This document shows positions 46,260 through 55,328 of a DNA stretch of 64,000 bases, in pieces. Source of the DNA: a bacterium (lineage in GTDB: Bacteria > Auribacterota > Auribacteria > Auribacterales > Auribacteraceae). Position 1 is the first letter of the stretch. Each line of letters begins with the position of its first letter. The position numbers were made by a program, and so were the translations under genes. The stretch is taken from the NCBI GenBank assembly GCA_018435605.1, contig JAHDNF010000001.1, forward strand, positions 186,001 to 250,000, in the 5' to 3' direction. Below the pieces are notes generated by a model. It did no database searches and had not been told where the DNA came from. It saw nothing but the letters and a program-made list of their open reading frames with translations.

Positions 46260-46457
46260 TCATGCCTGTATATCGACGTGCGGGTCTTCCTGAGAAAAAT
46301 TCTTTTGTTTTCTTTTTCTTCTCTGATCTTGGTGATGCTGGTGTCCGCGATCTTTGTTGAACTGTACCCGATCAGGGTTTTCGTGCCTGTCGTGATGATC
46401 GTTTGCACGTGGCGGCGCACCTACTCTGTGGATCAGATCATTTCCTTTTAAGTCCAT
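46260..46457 (-). CDS. Small histidine- and arginine-rich protein of unknown function
   Basis: A 65-residue protein with a near-perfect Shine-Dalgarno (GGAGGT, 4-5 bases before ATG at 46457). A longer frame from 46514 is rejected. The product is very hydrophilic: DHHDRHENPD and GHQHHQDQRRKRKQKN, ending DPHVDIQA. No membrane segment and no known domain. It could bind metal or nucleic acid; the His-Asp clusters might chelate zinc, copper or nickel. It converges on the TMTC-like gene 15 bases away and is read alone. Confidence 0.55.
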   Translation of the reverse strand: MDLKGNDLIHRVGAPPRANDHHDRHENPDRVQFNKDRGHQHHQDQRRKRKQKNFSQEDPHVDIQA

Positions 46458-46537
46458 GTCAACCTCCGAAAAAACTATTGTATTTCTCATGGTATATTTT
46501 CGGAATATAGTCATAAAAACTTAATTTTGTAGATATT

Positions 46538-47203
46538 TCAAACCAGCATGGAGGTCAGAAATATATATAACTGCTGATGAGTATGAAAGATCATATCCGA
46601 TTGCGATAGATGTTGTTCAGGTAATGAAGTACACAAGGCTACAGTAAAAATGTTTGCCGTTTTTGCTGATTTAATGCCGTACGGCGCATTTTCTACAACT
46701 ACAGCTTCCTCAGGCGATATGCCAAGTTGTTCCAACGCCATAAGATATGGTTCTGGATGCGGTTTGCCGTGTTTGACCATATCACCGGTAATTTTTACAG
46801 GAAAATATGTAGATATATACGCCGGTAAGGTTTTATCCAGCTCTGCGCGCGATGTTCCAGTTACCAAAGCCATAGATATGCCATTTGCCTTTAGTAATTT
46901 GAGGATGTCTTCAACATGTGGGTATATTTTGCCGGGCGGCATAGCAGAGTACACCAGCTCTTTATGAGCAAGGAGTCCGGCGACTGCATCAGGCGATGAA
47001 TCACGGTTGTTCATAATTAAAAAATCGCGTCCGGAAACGGTTCCTTTTTCACCTTCTCGAAGGTAAACTTCTTCGCGGTCGATAGAAAAACCGTAGGCCG
47101 TTGCCGCTTTTTGCCATGCGAGGTAATGACCTTCCATAGAATTGATCAGGACTCCGTCCATATCGAAAAGAAACGATTTGTCGTTGAAAGAAAATTTTTT
47201 CAT
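46538..47203 (-). CDS. HAD-superfamily hydrolase (beta-phosphoglucomutase-like)
   Basis: A 221-residue HAD phosphatase with all four motifs: I FLFDMDGVLINS (nucleophile Asp), II ALVTGTSRAEL, III GKPHPEPYLMAL (Lys), IV VVENAPYGIKSAK. In motif IV the usual E-D is E-N, a mild change. The helical cap after motif I is C1-type (beta-PGM/phosphatase). Likely substrates are small sugar phosphates or phosphoglycolate; none can be fixed. It is divergent from ispE (106 bases apart). Confidence 0.9.
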   Translation of the reverse strand: MKKFSFNDKSFLFDMDGVLINSMEGHYLAWQKAATAYGFSIDREEVYLREGEKGTVSGRDFLIMNNRDSSPDAVAGLLAHKELVYSAMPPGKIYPHVEDILKLLKANGISMALVTGTSRAELDKTLPAYISTYFPVKITGDMVKHGKPHPEPYLMALEQLGISPEEAVVVENAPYGIKSAKTANIFTVALCTSLPEQHLSQSDMIFHTHQQLYIFLTSMLV

Positions 47204-47309
47204 CTGCCGTCCTTAAAATTTGTATTACTTTTTTAAATAAAATTTATTATTATAGAGTATATGCTGGTAAACTGTATATAAAAGCTATTCTATAAAATCA
47301 GGTAAAACT

Positions 47310-48191
47310 ATGGTTGTGCTGGAATCACCCGCAAAGTTAAATATTTTTCTCGAAGTTGTCAATAAAAGAAATGACGGCTATCACAATATAGACTCTGTAT
47401 TTGTTTCTATTGATTTATGCGATACTATTGAACTCTTTTTAAGAGATGATGATCGAATTATTGTAGAAACTGATTCCGAGTATGTGCCTGATGGTAAAGA
47501 TAATCTGGTATATAAAGCCGTAAAAGAAATAAAAACTTTGGCCGGAATACAACAGGGAATTCAGGTATATATTCGTAAAAAAATACCGGCTGGAGGCGGG
47601 TTGGGTGGCGGAAGCAGTAATGCCGCATCAGTTATAAAGGAGTTATGTTCAATTTTTAATATAGATGTTGCAAGCGAGAAAATAAAAAAAACTGCCGCTT
47701 CTTTGGGTGCGGATATACCGTTTTTTTTATTTGGAGGACAAATAGCAAGGTGTAGGGGAATAGGCGACGTAGTAGAACCATTGAAAGTACTCTTTAATCA
47801 ATGCTTCGTCGTTGTAAACCCCGGAATTTCAATAAATACAGGTAAAGTTTACGGGAAAATAAAGGTTCCTCAACTACCGAAGAACCCTGATGATTTGATA
47901 AATGCCTGTATAAATGCAGATTCCAAGGCTATAGGAAAATACTTGTTCAATAGGTTAGAGGAAGCGGTTGTCGATGAATATAAAGATATTCGATATATTA
48001 AAGATGAATTGCTTCTCTTGGGCGCTCAAGGGGTGCTCATGAGCGGCTCGGGATCATCTGTGTTCGCACTCGTAGACAATAATGAGAAAGCTGACATTAT
48101 TGTACATCATATACGCGATAAGCATCCGCAATGGTTTTGCTCTCTTGCAAAAACGATGCCGCGCAGTGATGAACTAAAATCATCAGTGTAA
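47310..48191 (+). CDS. ispE: 4-diphosphocytidyl-2-C-methyl-D-erythritol kinase
   Basis: A 293-residue GHMP kinase of the non-mevalonate isoprenoid pathway. N-terminal SPAKLNIFLEVVNKRNDGYHNIDSVF contains the catalytic lysine; PAGGGLGGGSSNAAS is the ATP-binding loop; GADIPFFLFGG holds the catalytic aspartate. C-terminal GVLMSGSGSSVFAL is also present. Its presence shows that isoprenoids are made by the MEP route. The gene is followed by an ORF with a strong Shine-Dalgarno and then spoVG, a common association. Confidence 0.97.
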   Translation: MVVLESPAKLNIFLEVVNKRNDGYHNIDSVFVSIDLCDTIELFLRDDDRIIVETDSEYVPDGKDNLVYKAVKEIKTLAGIQQGIQVYIRKKIPAGGGLGGGSSNAASVIKELCSIFNIDVASEKIKKTAASLGADIPFFLFGGQIARCRGIGDVVEPLKVLFNQCFVVVNPGISINTGKVYGKIKVPQLPKNPDDLINACINADSKAIGKYLFNRLEEAVVDEYKDIRYIKDELLLLGAQGVLMSGSGSSVFALVDNNEKADIIVHHIRDKHPQWFCSLAKTMPRSDELKSSV

Positions 48192-48201
48192 GGAGGTTGC
48201 C

Positions 48202-48324
48202 ATGGATTCTAAAAAACAGCGTCATGCAGGATTACGACTTCCAATGAGATTAGGCAAAAAATGGAGAGCATATGATGGAAATAACAGAAATCAAAATTTA
48301 CCCGAAAAGACTCGGAAGCGATAA
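48202..48324 (+). CDS. Possible short leader ORF overlapping spoVG
   Basis: Forty codons beginning ATG GAT TCT, with an almost perfect Shine-Dalgarno (AAGGAGG, 5 bases before ATG). The product is very basic (for example MDSKKQRHAGLRLPMRLGKK) and has no known domain. The reading frame overlaps the spoVG start (48272) in a different frame by 53 bases. It could be a leader peptide or simply a fortuitous ORF beside a strong ribosome site. Low confidence in its function. Confidence 0.35.
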   Translation: MDSKKQRHAGLRLPMRLGKKWRAYDGNNRNQNLPEKTRKR

Positions 48325-48688
48325 GAAACTCAAGGCCTTTGTAACTATCACTATCGATGACGCTTTTGTTATCAGAGACATAAAGGTTATCGAAGGAAAA
48401 ACCGGACTTTTTGTCGCTATGCCCAGCGCAAAAATTACTTCTTCTTGCCCTGAATGTGGCAAGAAAAATGCCGTTAGAGATAATTTTTGCAGTAACTGCG
48501 GCGTAAGCCTTCAAGCGTTGCATGAACAGCATGTTCAATCAGACGAAGAAGAACATCGTGATATCGCTCATCCGATAAATAAGGAAACACGTCAATATTT
48601 GCATCGTATGATTATCGATGAGTACCATAAGGTTGCTGAATCCTCTGATCAGTATTCCGATTACGACCGTTCATATCATGATGAGTGA
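48272..48688 (+). CDS. spoVG: SpoVG-family protein with inserted zinc ribbon
   Basis: A 138-residue protein. Residues 1-50 are the SpoVG core (MEITEIKIYPKRL, LKAFVTITIDDAFVIRDIKVIEGKTGLFVAMPS). Between MPSAK and the conserved HRDIAHPINKETRQYL is a zinc ribbon with four cysteines, CPECGKKNAVRDNFCSNCG. Typical SpoVG has only a short loop there. SpoVG is an RNA/DNA-binding regulator in Bacillus and spirochaetes; sporulation is not implied. GGAGAG 6-7 bases before the ATG and the ispE upstream support expression. Confidence 0.93.
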   Translation: MMEITEIKIYPKRLGSDKKLKAFVTITIDDAFVIRDIKVIEGKTGLFVAMPSAKITSSCPECGKKNAVRDNFCSNCGVSLQALHEQHVQSDEEEHRDIAHPINKETRQYLHRMIIDEYHKVAESSDQYSDYDRSYHDE

Positions 48689-48889
48689 CATATAAAACCG
48701 GAATCCGTACCGGCGTTGTTGATGGTAAAAAATTACTTTCTTAACCTTATGACAGGTTCTAAGGATATCTTTATTTTCTCGCTTAAAATTATTAAGTCAT
48801 ATTTTTTTGTAGCTAACCGATTTATTTTATGTTGGCGTTAGCTAAATTACAATTTCCCTGCAACATTATTTGAATGGGATGGCGATTGA

Positions 48890-50101
48890 ATGCTGAGATG
48901 TCAGTGTAGTCATATAAAACATTTGATCGAAATTATTATTGTTTCTTTTTTAGCCTTTTCTTCTTTTTCTATCTATGCATCCGAATATTCAGTATACAAA
49001 AATGCTCTTCAAAACCTCAGGGAGGAACGTTCATTCTATAAATTGAATTATACTGAAGAAATACTTTTAAAACTGGATGAAAAAGCTTATAGAGGAAAGA
49101 CTTACAGCAGGTATTTGCGGTTGCTGTACTCTGCTATGGATGAAGTAGAGGCTATACTTGGACATAGGCTTATCAATTCAGACGATACTCAATCCGATCA
49201 ATATAGAGGAGTCGTATTTCTTGACGCAGGTCATGGCGGCACCGACCCTGGAGCAACAGTACCGCCTTTTATGGCGGATAGACCTGAAATGCTTCTTGCA
49301 GAAAGCGATATAACATTCGAGATTTCAGGTATACTTAAAGACCAACTTGTTAAAAATGGGTATCTTGTAATATTATCTCGTGAACATATTTCGGAAGGAT
49401 ACTCGCTATTTGTACGATCAGTTCTATGTCGTGCAATACGTCCGGATATCGCGGTTTCAGTGCATCTGAATTCTTCACAATATGCATATCCGGTTTTCGA
49501 TCGCGCTGACACTGCCTTGCCGGAACTTAATTATACGCGCGTGTATGTATGGGCACCTGCTCCCGAAGATCTTTTGTATCCTTTTTATAAAGAGATGCAT
49601 AAAAGAATACTCGAAAGCAACACTCGTCAGCAGTCATTAACCCTTGCCGATAGTATAGCGAACGAATTGAGAACCGAACTACAACTAGATTTTACATTGC
49701 CCCCAGATTTACAGGTTAAACTTGCCCAAATAAAGGAACTGCGCAAACAACTATCAGAACAGTTGGTTGCTATAAAAACACCGACTTATCCCAGAGAATT
49801 GTACGAAGATATTATTCCTGAAGATATTTTGCGTGAAAATATAGATATAAGTAGCTCATACAAATTGGATATACAGTCATTTCCAGGCGTAGAAGGCGCT
49901 GACTTGCATTTGGTGCGTGAAATGCCGCAGATACCTTCCGTACTTGTCGAGCCGATATTTATTTCATGTCCGCAAGAACAATCACTACTTCTTAATGATC
50001 AAAGAAAACAACAAATAGCCACAGGTATTTTTAAAGGAATAATTGCGTATTTTGAAAAAAAGGAAAATGGGACAGTCACTTATTATTCTGTTGGTGATTG
50101 A
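48890..50101 (+). CDS. N-acetylmuramoyl-L-alanine amidase (Amidase_3)
   Basis: A 403-residue secreted zinc amidase that cuts the bond between MurNAc and L-Ala in peptidoglycan. A signal peptide (IEIIIVSFLAFSSFSIYAS) is followed by about 85 uncharacterised residues, then the Amidase_3 domain: VVFLDAGHGGTDPGA (His), ESDITFEI (Glu), AVSVHLNSS (His) and a C-terminal VLVEPIFIS with the catalytic Glu. An insertion of about 110 residues (around 210-320) sits inside the domain. The 3' end overlaps the converging giant protein gene by 19 bases. Confidence 0.93.
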   Translation: MLRCQCSHIKHLIEIIIVSFLAFSSFSIYASEYSVYKNALQNLREERSFYKLNYTEEILLKLDEKAYRGKTYSRYLRLLYSAMDEVEAILGHRLINSDDTQSDQYRGVVFLDAGHGGTDPGATVPPFMADRPEMLLAESDITFEISGILKDQLVKNGYLVILSREHISEGYSLFVRSVLCRAIRPDIAVSVHLNSSQYAYPVFDRADTALPELNYTRVYVWAPAPEDLLYPFYKEMHKRILESNTRQQSLTLADSIANELRTELQLDFTLPPDLQVKLAQIKELRKQLSEQLVAIKTPTYPRELYEDIIPEDILRENIDISSSYKLDIQSFPGVEGADLHLVREMPQIPSVLVEPIFISCPQEQSLLLNDQRKQQIATGIFKGIIAYFEKKENGTVTYYSVGD

Positions 50102-53100
50102 TCCGATAAATCGACTTTGGCTATATCCTCTTTAGAAAAACTTTTCTTAGGTTTGCCGAACAAGCCGTTTATGATATCGCCGGCGCTTGCGTCAATTGTC
50201 TTTGGTACAGAAATAATGTCGCCGGATTGAAGCACTATATTTTGTGAAGTCTTGCTGTTGAGAACATAATCGGTCAAATCAACGGTGAATTTCTCTTGAG
50301 TCGATGGACGGGTTATCTTAATACGCGAATGATCGGCACGATAGGTATTTGTTCCTCCAGCGAGAGATAATGCTTCAATAACCGTGATGTTGTTTGTAAA
50401 TGAATAAACCCCCTGTTTCCTTACTTCACCTATAATCAGTAAAGAATTATTGTGTTTTGCAGACGGAGAAATTTGTACTTCATATTTTTTATGCTCTGCA
50501 GATAAATTTTGGCTTATTAGGCGTTCGGCTTCTTCAAGAGTTTTGCCAGTTACAGAAACAGGTGTAAAAAATGGCGCTTCTATATAACCATCCTGATTAA
50601 CAGTAACTATACTTTCAAGTACTGTCGAGTATTCCGGTATGCGAATAAGTTCAACAATAAGTGCATCGTTGGCGTTAACAATATGCTGACGGCTTACGTA
50701 ACTTTTAAGACGTGGATTCTGCTTGACGTCGGGTACCGCAATACGGCGTATATCTAGTCCGAAATTAAGATACATATAAAACCTAAATTCATCTTCGTAA
50801 CCGGTATCGTGACGGTATGAGGATGTAAGACTGAAGTAATTGAGGGAATCCAGTTTATATTTGAACTGTAAAGTGGGCTCGACAATAATATTATCGAAGT
50901 GCGTCCTGCCGCTTTCATGAACCAGGCATGTAATGTATGGGTTTATATCGATTTGATGATCAAATCGATTGCGGAAATATATCGGCCAGCCGAATGTCGC
51001 CGAGAATGCGTGAACACGAGCATTATCCGGATTATGAAATACGTTATCCTTGTCGATCAGGTAACTGTAAAATAAAGATAGGCTTGATGTATCCCACAGA
51101 TCAAAATTAAACGTAACGTCAGTATGGGTGTAATCACGGTCGAAATCCCAAGCTGAAGTCGGCCGGTTGGCATCTTCGTGTTTATAAAAATGTCCGAAGG
51201 AAAAGTCTACCCCAGGGTGCAGTGTCTTGAAAGCTTCGAATGACCAGAAATTGTAATATGTCTGATTATAGACATGCTGGTCGTCCTCGCTCCATGTGAA
51301 TTTGTAAGTTCCGTGTACATCCCATTCCAAAATATTTTTAGAAAGACCTATACAGTAGGATCCTAAATTCCAGTCGTTAGGTACAAACTCGCTTGAATCG
51401 GATGATCGATAATTTTCAAGAACTAGATCCATAGATACGTCCGGCAACGGCTCGTTTTCAGGTAACCACCTCATATTCAATTTATTCGATTGCCAGTTTT
51501 GTTTTGCATAATCCCGATTATTATCCAAGTCGGAACGTAACGCAGACGAATTTAACGAGAAGTTTAAGTTTCTAAGAGGATAAAAATAAGTTTTAGCCTC
51601 TATCAGTTCACGGTCGTAAGTAATGCTGTTGGCATAAGTGAATCCGGTAGTATTGCGGAAATTAGGTTCGATTCGCTGGTACATAATTTCGGAATGAACT
51701 TTAGGTATCGACATTTCACTGCGTACATAAGTTGCCCAGTCGTTGAGGTTCTCGTTACGGTTAAGGGCATCGTTGCGTGTATATATTTCTCTGCTATTGT
51801 CTATTTTAGCTGTATTCCATGAATATGCAAATTCATGAAAAACATACCATTTAAGTTCTTCACTCAGATATTTGCATAGTTCTTTGAAATTTTCAACGTG
51901 TTTGCCATCTTTGTAATGCGGAGCAGGGGTCTGCACTTGTACGTGTTTGCCAGGTATTATATTGAATGATTGGTTGAAAGATACTATGTAATTGTCCTGA
52001 ATAGGAAAACGGTCGGATATTTTTTTAATTGCGCTGTGATCATCGGTATGCGCAAAAATAGCGCCAAAGGTGTATTGCGGGTTAAGTTCATATTGAAAAT
52101 CGACAGACGTTATTTCACGAGGGTAAAAGTAATCTCTTCTAAAACGCATACTTTCGCCGTTATAAATAATACGTTCGTAAGGAGCGATTCGTGGCGCGCC
52201 GGTCGTAGCTTTTCTAAGTTCATAAAACGGCATGAACCCCCACATTACTTTTGAACGGAATTTGCCGGCCTTGAAAATGACGTTTATGCCACGATAATCG
52301 ATACCAGGATATACAAAAAAATGACTTGGGTTTTTGCTGAATAAATAATGTGTGGATATATCACCTGCAAGAATTTGTATTTCTTTTCCGTAGAATTGCA
52401 ATGTAGTTTGGCGGAATCGATGATTTAGCTCGTAATCACCGTTATCCCATTGGCCTACACCTTGCAAATAATCTCCTCGAGTCCGCCAGCCGTCAGCCGC
52501 TACTACTAGATTCAAAGGATTGTCATAAAAAGTTGATCTAAATGTCGATGTTGTAGCAAGATGCAAGGTATGCTCGTCGATATTGGTTCGGTTGGTAAAA
52601 TATCCGTCGAAAAGCAAACTGGTTTCAAATCCCTCAAAAGTGAATATAGGTTTATCGAGAAGTGTTGAAGTTTTAGGTTTCGCAACCGTAATAGAGTCGC
52701 TAATTCTATCAAGTTCATCGAAGGTTGATTCGTTAATGAGTTTTATATATGATTTTGCTTGTGGATTGTGCTCGTCAAATTCTAAAACATTTTCCCACTC
52801 TTTATAGGCCTTTTCATACATGCCTGCTTTCATCAATAAGGTCGCCAGCAATATGCGGATACGTATGTTTTCAAAGTCTAAATCTAAAATTTTCCGATAT
52901 AAATCAGCGGCGCCGCGATAATTTTTATTCGAATATTCTTTGTATGCCTTTATCTCGGTATGGTAAATAATGGATTCAATATTATCTGTCTGTATAGTAT
53001 CATCAGCGCTGTATATGATTAGAGGACGTTTTTCAATGGCATCTATATTTTCATCGGAGATAGTTAACTTACGTTCTTTGTGATTTTTTATTTTATCAAT

Positions 53101-53334
53101 ATATTCATTAGCGAGTTTGTGATTCGGGTCTTGTTCTAAAATTTGAAGCCATGTTTGAAGCGAATGATCAAGGCGGTCCTGGTTGAAATAATAAATCGCA
53201 CGAGCAGTCAACATTGTTAGCGATGAATCTTCGCTTACAGCCAATGCACCGTCAACTGTCGATAAATTATAACCGATTAGCATTGAATAGCATAGAGTAA
53301 TAGAAATGACTTTTTTAAAAGATACATTTTTCAT
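50083..53334 (-). CDS. TPR / beta-rich / polysaccharide-export / SLBB outer-membrane-type protein
   Basis: A 1083-residue exported protein, signal-like N-terminus (VISITLCYSMLIGYN). Residues 45-220 are TPRs (YFNQDRLDHSLQTWLQILEQDP; AADLYRKILDLDFENIRIR; KAYKEWENVLEFDEHNPQA). Residues 235-870 are rich in alternating aromatic strands (for example FDLWDTSSLSLFYSYL, DSLNYFSLTSSY) and look like an outer-membrane beta-barrel. Residues 880-965 resemble the Poly_export domain (NANDALIVELIRIPEYSTVLESIVTVNQDGYIEAP) and 966-1045 an SLBB domain (LIIGEVRKQGVYSFTNNITVIEALSLAGG). The combination is unusual for a single protein. It is the last gene of a four-gene cluster. Confidence 0.8.
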   Translation of the reverse strand: MKNVSFKKVISITLCYSMLIGYNLSTVDGALAVSEDSSLTMLTARAIYYFNQDRLDHSLQTWLQILEQDPNHKLANEYIDKIKNHKERKLTISDENIDAIEKRPLIIYSADDTIQTDNIESIIYHTEIKAYKEYSNKNYRGAADLYRKILDLDFENIRIRILLATLLMKAGMYEKAYKEWENVLEFDEHNPQAKSYIKLINESTFDELDRISDSITVAKPKTSTLLDKPIFTFEGFETSLLFDGYFTNRTNIDEHTLHLATTSTFRSTFYDNPLNLVVAADGWRTRGDYLQGVGQWDNGDYELNHRFRQTTLQFYGKEIQILAGDISTHYLFSKNPSHFFVYPGIDYRGINVIFKAGKFRSKVMWGFMPFYELRKATTGAPRIAPYERIIYNGESMRFRRDYFYPREITSVDFQYELNPQYTFGAIFAHTDDHSAIKKISDRFPIQDNYIVSFNQSFNIIPGKHVQVQTPAPHYKDGKHVENFKELCKYLSEELKWYVFHEFAYSWNTAKIDNSREIYTRNDALNRNENLNDWATYVRSEMSIPKVHSEIMYQRIEPNFRNTTGFTYANSITYDRELIEAKTYFYPLRNLNFSLNSSALRSDLDNNRDYAKQNWQSNKLNMRWLPENEPLPDVSMDLVLENYRSSDSSEFVPNDWNLGSYCIGLSKNILEWDVHGTYKFTWSEDDQHVYNQTYYNFWSFEAFKTLHPGVDFSFGHFYKHEDANRPTSAWDFDRDYTHTDVTFNFDLWDTSSLSLFYSYLIDKDNVFHNPDNARVHAFSATFGWPIYFRNRFDHQIDINPYITCLVHESGRTHFDNIIVEPTLQFKYKLDSLNYFSLTSSYRHDTGYEDEFRFYMYLNFGLDIRRIAVPDVKQNPRLKSYVSRQHIVNANDALIVELIRIPEYSTVLESIVTVNQDGYIEAPFFTPVSVTGKTLEEAERLISQNLSAEHKKYEVQISPSAKHNNSLLIIGEVRKQGVYSFTNNITVIEALSLAGGTNTYRADHSRIKITRPSTQEKFTVDLTDYVLNSKTSQNIVLQSGDIISVPKTIDASAGDIINGLFGKPKKSFSKEDIAKVDLSDQSPTE

Positions 53335-53370
53335 AATAGTACACTAACTTAAGTTTGTGGTTATATTATA

Positions 53371-54417
53371 TTAAGGCGAAAATAATTCTAATACTACTCT
53401 GCCGCTGTATTTTCCACGTACCGAAGTGGAATTTATTTCAATAGCGAAATATAACTCAAACGGTTCAGGCTGAAGAGATAAAGTATAATCTCCGCCAGGG
53501 TTTGTCGGATTGACAAATTGGCCGTCATAGGGATATTGCCCCACTGCTCGTCTCCATGAATGCGGGTCGACACTCATTTCTGCGTAGTCGGGGATACGAA
53601 GCCATGGTTTTCTGTCGTGATCATGCACAGGGTTATCGGGTGTACTCTCATCAAGCAACACACCTTTCCAGAAAATATCTTTCTCAACAGGAGGAGGTCC
53701 TTGTATAGCTCCATCCCAACCAGAACTGTGTACTTCAGGCCCCCAGTTAAGGTTCCAGAATTTTAAAGGAATGGTATATTTGCCGCTGGAATGCAGTAGA
53801 CCACCAGGAGGAAGTTGTCTTACAGCACCTTTGATTCCTTTAAATTTATTAGCGTTATCGGTGTATAGACGTAAAGCCCAAGGTTGTATATCGCCTAACT
53901 TGTTTGGTATAAATATTTTGTATCTAACTTTTATCGGTATGGGATACATGAAGCGCCCTTCATGTAGTTTACCGAAATTAATGTTGGATGGATGCGCGCT
54001 GATCCCCTGCGTCGGGTTGCCGATAGTCAACGGAAATGATCCGTAAATAGTCAGAATGCGAACATCGGCAAAATTATAAAGTATTATTGAAACAGAGTAA
54101 ACACCTTCTTCATCTGGAACACGAACAGTAAATGTAAATGATCCGTTTGCTCCGGGAAGCAATTCGTATGTTGGAGCAGGGAATCCGGGTTCATATAATT
54201 CAAAACTGCGTGTTGCTTGTGCTGTTAACACTACAGACGCATAAAATTGTGCATTATTTATACCGTTGTTAAAGATCCGAGCGGTAAACCTAACGGTTTG
54301 ACCCGGCAATGCGGTTTTTGGGTAAAAATGTGACTTAGGTATCAATTCACCATAAGAAGGTATGCAATATAGAAGAGAAAATATTGTTAAATATAAAAGT
54401 TTACGCATTGATTTCAT
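53371..54417 (-). CDS. Secreted protein with N-terminal Ig-like and C-terminal shared domain
   Basis: A 348-residue protein with a signal peptide (KLLYLTIFSLLYCIPSYG). Residues 25-135 look like a CARDB/Ig-type fold (LPGQTVRFTARIFNNGINNAQFYASV ... VRVPDEEGVYSVSIILYN). Residues 140-348 share several landmarks with the protein at 55328 (PWALRLYTDN against PWIMRVYTDN; KGIKGAVRQ against QGLAGAFHR; PFELYFAIEIN against PFKIELAVMMP; GKYSGRVVLELFSP against GKYSTKLIFEIISEP). The ATG overlaps the chaperone-like gene by four bases. Probably a surface subunit. Confidence 0.7.
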   Translation of the reverse strand: MKSMRKLLYLTIFSLLYCIPSYGELIPKSHFYPKTALPGQTVRFTARIFNNGINNAQFYASVVLTAQATRSFELYEPGFPAPTYELLPGANGSFTFTVRVPDEEGVYSVSIILYNFADVRILTIYGSFPLTIGNPTQGISAHPSNINFGKLHEGRFMYPIPIKVRYKIFIPNKLGDIQPWALRLYTDNANKFKGIKGAVRQLPPGGLLHSSGKYTIPLKFWNLNWGPEVHSSGWDGAIQGPPPVEKDIFWKGVLLDESTPDNPVHDHDRKPWLRIPDYAEMSVDPHSWRRAVGQYPYDGQFVNPTNPGGDYTLSLQPEPFELYFAIEINSTSVRGKYSGRVVLELFSP

Positions 54418-55328
54418 CGTAGTAGAAATCCTTTTCTGTCTACGGAAAACTCTATTTCCCGTTGCAATATGATGTCATTACCCAATTCGATGTTGATTAT
54501 TCCTATATAATCAGCCTCTTTTTTCGGACACTCCCAGTGTACAGGAATGGTTTCGGTGTATCCGGGTAATATCGGCCATGTTATACCTGTAGGAATCGTA
54601 GTTATCAGATTGCCCTGCTTGTCGAGAATCACGACCGACCCTTTTGCGCGGATATGACGCGATCCCGTATTTTTTAAAACCGAAGCAATTTTAATGTAAT
54701 TATTCTCAAATGATAAGATATCATCTGCCATTTTAGGTGTAAACATTTCGTTTACCGTAACATCTGTAAGTTCGCCTTGAATATTGGTAGTATTTTCTAT
54801 AAAAATATATACAGGAACCGACCGCCTTAAGACCAAATCAAGCTCCATATCGGTTATGGCATCCTTTGCATCGTTGTCCAACATTTTTTTTAGTTCGCTG
54901 TTGTCAACATCGGCAGATTGATCAAATGAAATATAAGCGGCATATTCGCCAGCGGCATTTGCAGGTACATTTATGGAGATCATAAAATCTTTGATTTCAC
55001 CTGGATTTATCTGTATTGATTCGATATCCGGAGTAATCCATGATTCACATGATTTTATAGTGTATGGATAATTACTTTCAGGCGGTATGGCAGTTTCTGT
55101 TGCCAAAGGAAAATAAGGACGAACCGAAGTCGATACAGTCATTATTTCCAGAGTGGAATTGCTTAATGAAAAAGTAACCTGCGTTGTAGTTCCGGCAGAG
55201 GCTGTGATTTCATGCCGTGAAGGTTCAACTATCACACCATGTATTGATGCCGTATTAGCCAGAAGAATAATAGTTAAACTTATATATTTGATGAAGGAAT
55301 TACGATGTGTTTTCATAGAGCCTTTCAT
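54414..55328 (-). CDS. Secreted pilus-chaperone-like two-domain protein
   Basis: A 304-residue protein with a signal peptide. The mature N-terminus VIVEPSRHEITASAGTTTQVTFSLSNSTLEIMTVSTSV has the pattern of the first strand set of periplasmic fimbrial chaperones (P/D-type), followed by an insertion of polar residues and a second Ig-like domain (EMFTPKMADDILSFENNYIKIASVLKNTGSRHIRAKGSVVI). The length exceeds classical chaperones (about 230). It sits between two related secreted proteins; overlaps of 4 bases (ATGA) and one base (shared A) with its neighbours indicate an operon. Chaperone role is inference. Confidence 0.68.
   Translation of the reverse strand: MKGSMKTHRNSFIKYISLTIILLANTASIHGVIVEPSRHEITASAGTTTQVTFSLSNSTLEIMTVSTSVRPYFPLATETAIPPESNYPYTIKSCESWITPDIESIQINPGEIKDFMISINVPANAAGEYAAYISFDQSADVDNSELKKMLDNDAKDAITDMELDLVLRRSVPVYIFIENTTNIQGELTDVTVNEMFTPKMADDILSFENNYIKIASVLKNTGSRHIRAKGSVVILDKQGNLITTIPTGITWPILPGYTETIPVHWECPKKEADYIGIINIELGNDIILQREIEFSVDRKGFLLR

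Noticed and set aside
48272-48688. Evidence for sporulation from spoVG and SpoIIE-type domains
   Set aside because: Both occur widely in non-sporulating bacteria, and no other sporulation genes are present.
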